This document shows, one piece after another, positions 60,482 through 64,000 of a stretch of DNA of 64,000 nt. The stretch covers positions 372,001 to 436,000 of the forward strand of contig PUDQ02000049.1 in the NCBI GenBank assembly GCA_002964805.2, given 5' to 3'. Numbering within the stretch: the first letter of the stretch is position 1; each line of letters starts with the position of its first letter. The notes beneath the pieces were generated by a model. That model had not been told where the DNA came from. It worked only from the letters and a program-made list of their open reading frames with translations, and searched no databases. Made by a program: the position numbers and the translations under genes. The stretch is from Trametes villosa (taxonomy: Eukaryota; Basidiomycota; Agaricomycetes; Polyporales; Polyporaceae).

Positions 60482-62594
60482 TCATATCACTTCGATGCTC
60501 ACCAATGGCAGCTCCCCGACCCAGCCTATAGGGCCGCTGTTTGCATGTATATCGAACATGCCAATCCTGCGGTACCTCTTCACACCGTCCCCCGCACCCG
60601 GCGAGTCGACCGAGGCGAGCACAAGACCTGCCATGATGTTGTCGCTCCAGTGAAGCGGCGCAGCCCACGCCCCTCGGACGTGTGCATCATCCTTGCTGTC
60701 GATGTATCCTCTTCCGAAGGGCTCCATCTCCACCCCTACCTCCTCGTCGTCGTCCAAGGCGCCAATCCGGTCCTGCACGTCCTTGACGAACTCCTCGTTG
60801 ACGCGCAAGAGGTCATTCGGCTCTCCGATATTCCACACGCACCTAATCAGCGGCGCACGGAGGACCAAAAGCGCGCCCGTCACCTCGCCGTATGGAAGCG
60901 CGACGTGCTGCAGCGCGACCTCGCAGCTAACCACCTCTGCCACAGCAGTACCATTTGCAGGCCGGATGTCCAGCGCGCCGGCCTCCACGACGCCGTCGAC
61001 GGCAGCCCACGACCACGAGGGGGCCCGATACGCCGCGGGCCGGGAAATCTGGCTCCCCGTGCGCTTCCTCCAGAGCAGGTCGGCGAGGAGGGTGTCGCGC
61101 CATAACCCGGCGAGGTACTCGGAGCGCAGGACGCGCGCGAACTCCTCCGCGATCCCGCCGCACGCTACGAGCTTGTCCGACGGGACGGTGATCCTGCGCC
61201 GAGTGTAGTCCGCGACAACCGCGTGCCACGCCTCGCGCGCCTCCGCCCACGGCGGAGACCCGCGCGCGCAGCGGGGTGGGTCCGCGTGGAAGAGCGCGTC
61301 GGGCAGCCGGCGCTCGTAGTGCGCGTCGTGGAACGCGTGGCCGACGTTCTGCGTCGCAGTCTGGCACCGAAACTGGAGCGTGTGCGTAGCGAAGAGCAGC
61401 GCGCGGGGGGACATGAGATACTCCTGCATACACCAGCCGCGCGTGCTGATAGCCTCGCAGGCGGGGTCATACTGCGCCAGCGGTTGCCCGGGCGGGTCGG
61501 GGTACGTCCATATCGGAGAGACATGTATTTCTCCCATCCGTTGCGGGCTGTTGGCGTCTACTTGGCTGCTTGGCCGAGGGCAGATGAAGGGGAGGGTGAA
61601 GTCGCGGGAGAACGTGCCGTAGGCCGTGGGCGGCGCGGGCGGTCTGTCATGGAGGAAGCCTTCGCTCACTTTCTGCGCGCTACAAGCGACGACGGTGAGG
61701 AAAGCATCGCGGTAGATGCGGCGCATTTTCCCGATCTCGCGAGCCTTGTCCTCGTCGGAGTCTTGTATAATGCAGAGCGTGTCAGCCCAAAGGTATTGGA
61801 TGTCGAGGGCGTGCGTGACATGTATCGCGTCGCGGATAGTCTTCGGGAGAGACGTCGCGTCGATTTGCTCCGCGTACGCGGACAGCTTCACCATAGTCGT
61901 GCTGTGCGGCTGGGCTTCGCCCCAGACATAGCTGAGTGCTACGTATGAACCGCGTGTGCCGCTTGTGGACGCGAGAAACGGCCGGCGAGGGTCCGTGCAG
62001 TCGATGAGGCGTGTCGGCAAGAGCGCAGCGGGTGCCACTGGAGGTGGGACGCAACGCCGGTGTCCGCGCATGCATCCCTCTAAGCACTCCCGCGCGAGAG
62101 CGAGAGCGCGCGGGGACCCCACATCCAACACACGGCTTCTTGTGATGATATACTCGGCCGCAGAATCGTCTGTAAATGATATTCGATTGAGTGACGGATA
62201 TGCAGCAGCAACATCTGTAGGAACACTCACTTGCAGAAGCATATACATACCCGAGGAATCGGAGTTGATCGTTCACGAAGACCGACAAGTCTTGTACTCC
62301 TGTAGGGGTAGCCGACTTTCCTGAAAGGCAGCCCTGGATCCGCACAACTATATGCAACGAATCAGGCGTTTTCGAATCGTTGTCATCTTCGCGCGTTGCA
62401 AGCACGGTTTGACACCACCGACAGCCGCCGCTCGCCCGAGACTGGAGCTCTGCCCAGGTGGCGTGATACGAGTATCCTTCCGTCTTTGGCCGTTCGGTTG
62501 TTGCTAGCCGGACTTGCTCGTCCAGAAGCCCGAGATATGCCGTGAAGGGCCCCTCCCAGCAGAACTCGCAAATATGTGGAGGCCTGACCGGCAT
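60482..62594 (-). CDS. HET-domain (heterokaryon incompatibility) protein
   Basis: Exons 62594-62231 and 62169-60482 (61-nt intron with GTGAGT donor) encode 683 aa. The N-terminal region has paired cysteines (CEFCWEG, GCRWCQTV), common in basidiomycete HET proteins. The HET domain starts near residue 193: YVALSYVWGEAQPHSTT, LPKTIRDAIHVTHALDIQYLWADTLCIIQDS, MRRIYRDAFLTVVAC, and later AISTRGWCMQEYLMSPRALLF, all signature blocks. The C-terminal half contains RAPSWSWAAVDG. HET domains trigger cell death when genetically different hyphae fuse, or act in related innate-type recognition; some are TIR-like in fold. The exact partner cannot be inferred. The start at 62594 is the ATG nearest the conserved N-terminus; an in-frame ATG at 62849 is possible. 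Confidence 0.9.
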
Positions 62595-63705
62595 CGGAGT
62601 GCTGCCAGTGGTGATGGGGTGTCTGGTGAGCCATATGTTTATACTGCACGATACTAACCATTGACATTGCACTTGCCTTGCTGCCGCTGGACCTGCTTCT
62701 TCCGTGCTATAGACAGATGTGAACAAGTTCGTCGGCTGCATGTCAATCCTGTCCGACCCAGGGTCGCTCGGCACTGCGTTCCCTTCCGTTCCTTGATGTG
62801 CTCCGTAACGACCAGGGTGGCAAGGCATAAGAGAGGTCAGGCAGCCCATCGAATTAGACGCAGAGGATTGACAGAAGTAGAGCGCAAGGGATACGTGCCA
62901 CTAGTGCTGAGTGCATGTTGCCATGCGTTGTCCATGATTCCGCGCCACCACACGCACGAGGCCTTGAAGCTGGATCCGGAGGTTCCGGTTTGCGGCTGGA
63001 GGTCTGTATCCAGCACAAAAAACCAGTTATAAAGCTCTCCGTTCTTCTCCTAAACCAGACCGCCCGCTGGTTGCTGTGATGCGAGCATGATACGTACGCG
63101 TGCCAAAGCTTCGAAGTTCGAGAGCCGGACGATGTCGATGAGCGCTTGAGCCTGAGCGCCTCCGAGGGGTACCAGTTTGAGTGATTTGACGCCCATGTCA
63201 GAGGTCCTCATCTTGTCTCATCCCGTCAGTGGGCCCTACTACTTATGTGTTGGGCTGTTGGGAAGACCTAGAAAGTACTTTGACTGAATCTCAGGACTGT
63301 CTTTGGACTTGCTAAAGCAATCCCAAACTGCGCAAGGACGGCCGCAAGAGCTCAGAGAAGGCGTGTGTGTCAATTTTTTGTCTTCACACCATGCCGACAA
63401 CTGACATATAGTTTCATAAGGAATTCGAGTGAATGATGTCGGCTATGCTCTATGCGCCCCCAGCCATGGACCTCACGCACTCGCCGAAATGCCCGACTCA
63501 GTCTGCGGATGGCAGATTAGGGAGGCCTCAGGGAGGCCCCGATTAGAATGACATCCGGGACAAGCGTGACTGCTCATAAGTATGGCCAACATGGCAAGTT
63601 TACCACATTGAGGTGACTGAGAATCATATCATCTTCCAGCATGTGTGCGATTCTATGGCTCAGTGTGCCGTATTTACTCCAGTACCGGCCGATCTGCTGC
63701 AGGAG
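62595..63705. other. intergenic region
   Basis: 5' flank of the HET gene, a possible isolated first exon near 63.1 kb, and otherwise nothing recognised. Confidence 0.45.
63098..63196 (-). pseudogene. possible isolated exon or gene remnant
   Basis: An ATG followed by 33 clean codons (MGVKSLKLVPLGGAQAQALI, then DIVRLSNFEALAR) runs exactly to a good donor (GTACGT). It reads like real protein, but no convincing downstream exon was found, so it may be a leftover first exon or chance. I cannot name a family. Confidence 0.25.
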
Positions 63706-63941
63706 GGCTGACAGTGGCTGACCCCCGCTCGAGGCCCTCGCAGCCAGTATGCGCCGAAATCCCTGCAGACCAGACAGGATCTGAATCCCCATGAGCATGC
63801 CAGCCCGCAGGTCTCGTCTCCTCGTCCCGCTCTTCCTCGCACCACCATCGTCGCAAGAAGACACTCGAGACAACCCCCTCAGCCCTCGCGCACCAAAGCC
63901 CTCAAGCCCACAGCTCCCGCTCAAGCACAACAGCCCCAGCC
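63706..63941 (+). repeat. duplicated promoter/5' leader, copy 2
   Basis: Close match to 57229-57452, upstream of the second copy of the membrane-protein gene. Confidence 0.8.
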
Positions 63942-64000
63942 ATGTACACTGCCCCGCCCGACCCCAACTACGCCCCGCGTCCTCCTCTGGAGTTCGGCCT
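63942..64000 (+). CDS. single-pass membrane protein, copy 2 (cut by window end)
   Basis: Starts at the same MYTAPPDPNYAPRPP peptide as the gene at 57453 and enters the same membrane segment (LEFGL) before the window ends, so only the first 19 codons are visible. At the nucleotide level the coding start differs from copy 1 at about one position, which points to recent duplication or gene conversion. Whether the rest is intact lies outside the window. Confidence 0.75.
   Translation, partial: MYTAPPDPNYAPRPPLEFG

Overview
This window looks like nuclear DNA from a mushroom-forming basidiomycete (Agaricomycetes). Evidence: genes are dense with 42-65 nt GT-AG introns and micro-exons of 17 and 20 nt. 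There is a septation kinase of the SepH/Cdc7 type, an F-box/LRR protein, a HET-domain protein, and a 5.5-kb Helitron Rep/helicase ORF. Exon models below were assembled by hand from reading frame, splice sites and family motifs; where exon coordinates are given, all exon phases close.

Layout. 1-11.5 kb is a transposon-rich end: a truncated SRPK-like kinase (1.5-2.1 kb), then an intact minus-strand Helitron protein (4.66-10.19 kb) in otherwise featureless DNA. 12.1-27.5 kb is a normal gene cluster: F-box/LRR protein (+), CaaX-box protein (-), SepH kinase (-, 21 exons), two tandem MYND zinc-finger paralogues (+), and a ribosomal-L1-domain nucleolar protein (-). 27.5-39.3 kb is gene-poor. It holds a PIG3-like quinone oxidoreductase (+) and three tiny intronless ORFs (39, 49 and 41 aa) that share an Ile-Arg...Pro-Val-Phe-Phe-stop C-terminus. 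I do not recognise this family, and it is the best candidate here for something undescribed.

39.3-45.3 kb carries the geranylgeranyltransferase-I beta subunit (+), a MIF4G-like protein (-) and a secreted type-B carboxylesterase (-). At 46.2-48.4 kb lies a 2,193-bp, almost completely palindromic transposable element with a perfect 8-bp target duplication. 48.5-57 kb has an MFS transporter (+), a lipase (+) whose first intron carries a 1,155-bp insertion between perfect 9-bp direct repeats, and an amino-acid/GABA permease (-). 57.4-64 kb has a single-pass membrane protein of unknown function (+), a HET-domain protein (-), and the start of a second copy of the membrane-protein gene cut by the window end.

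Functional links are loose, as expected for a fungal chromosome. The GGTase-I beta subunit and a protein ending in a prenylation box both occur, but the CVIM ending predicts farnesyl rather than geranylgeranyl transfer. SepH is a cytokinesis regulator. No tRNA, rRNA, CRISPR or prokaryotic feature was seen.
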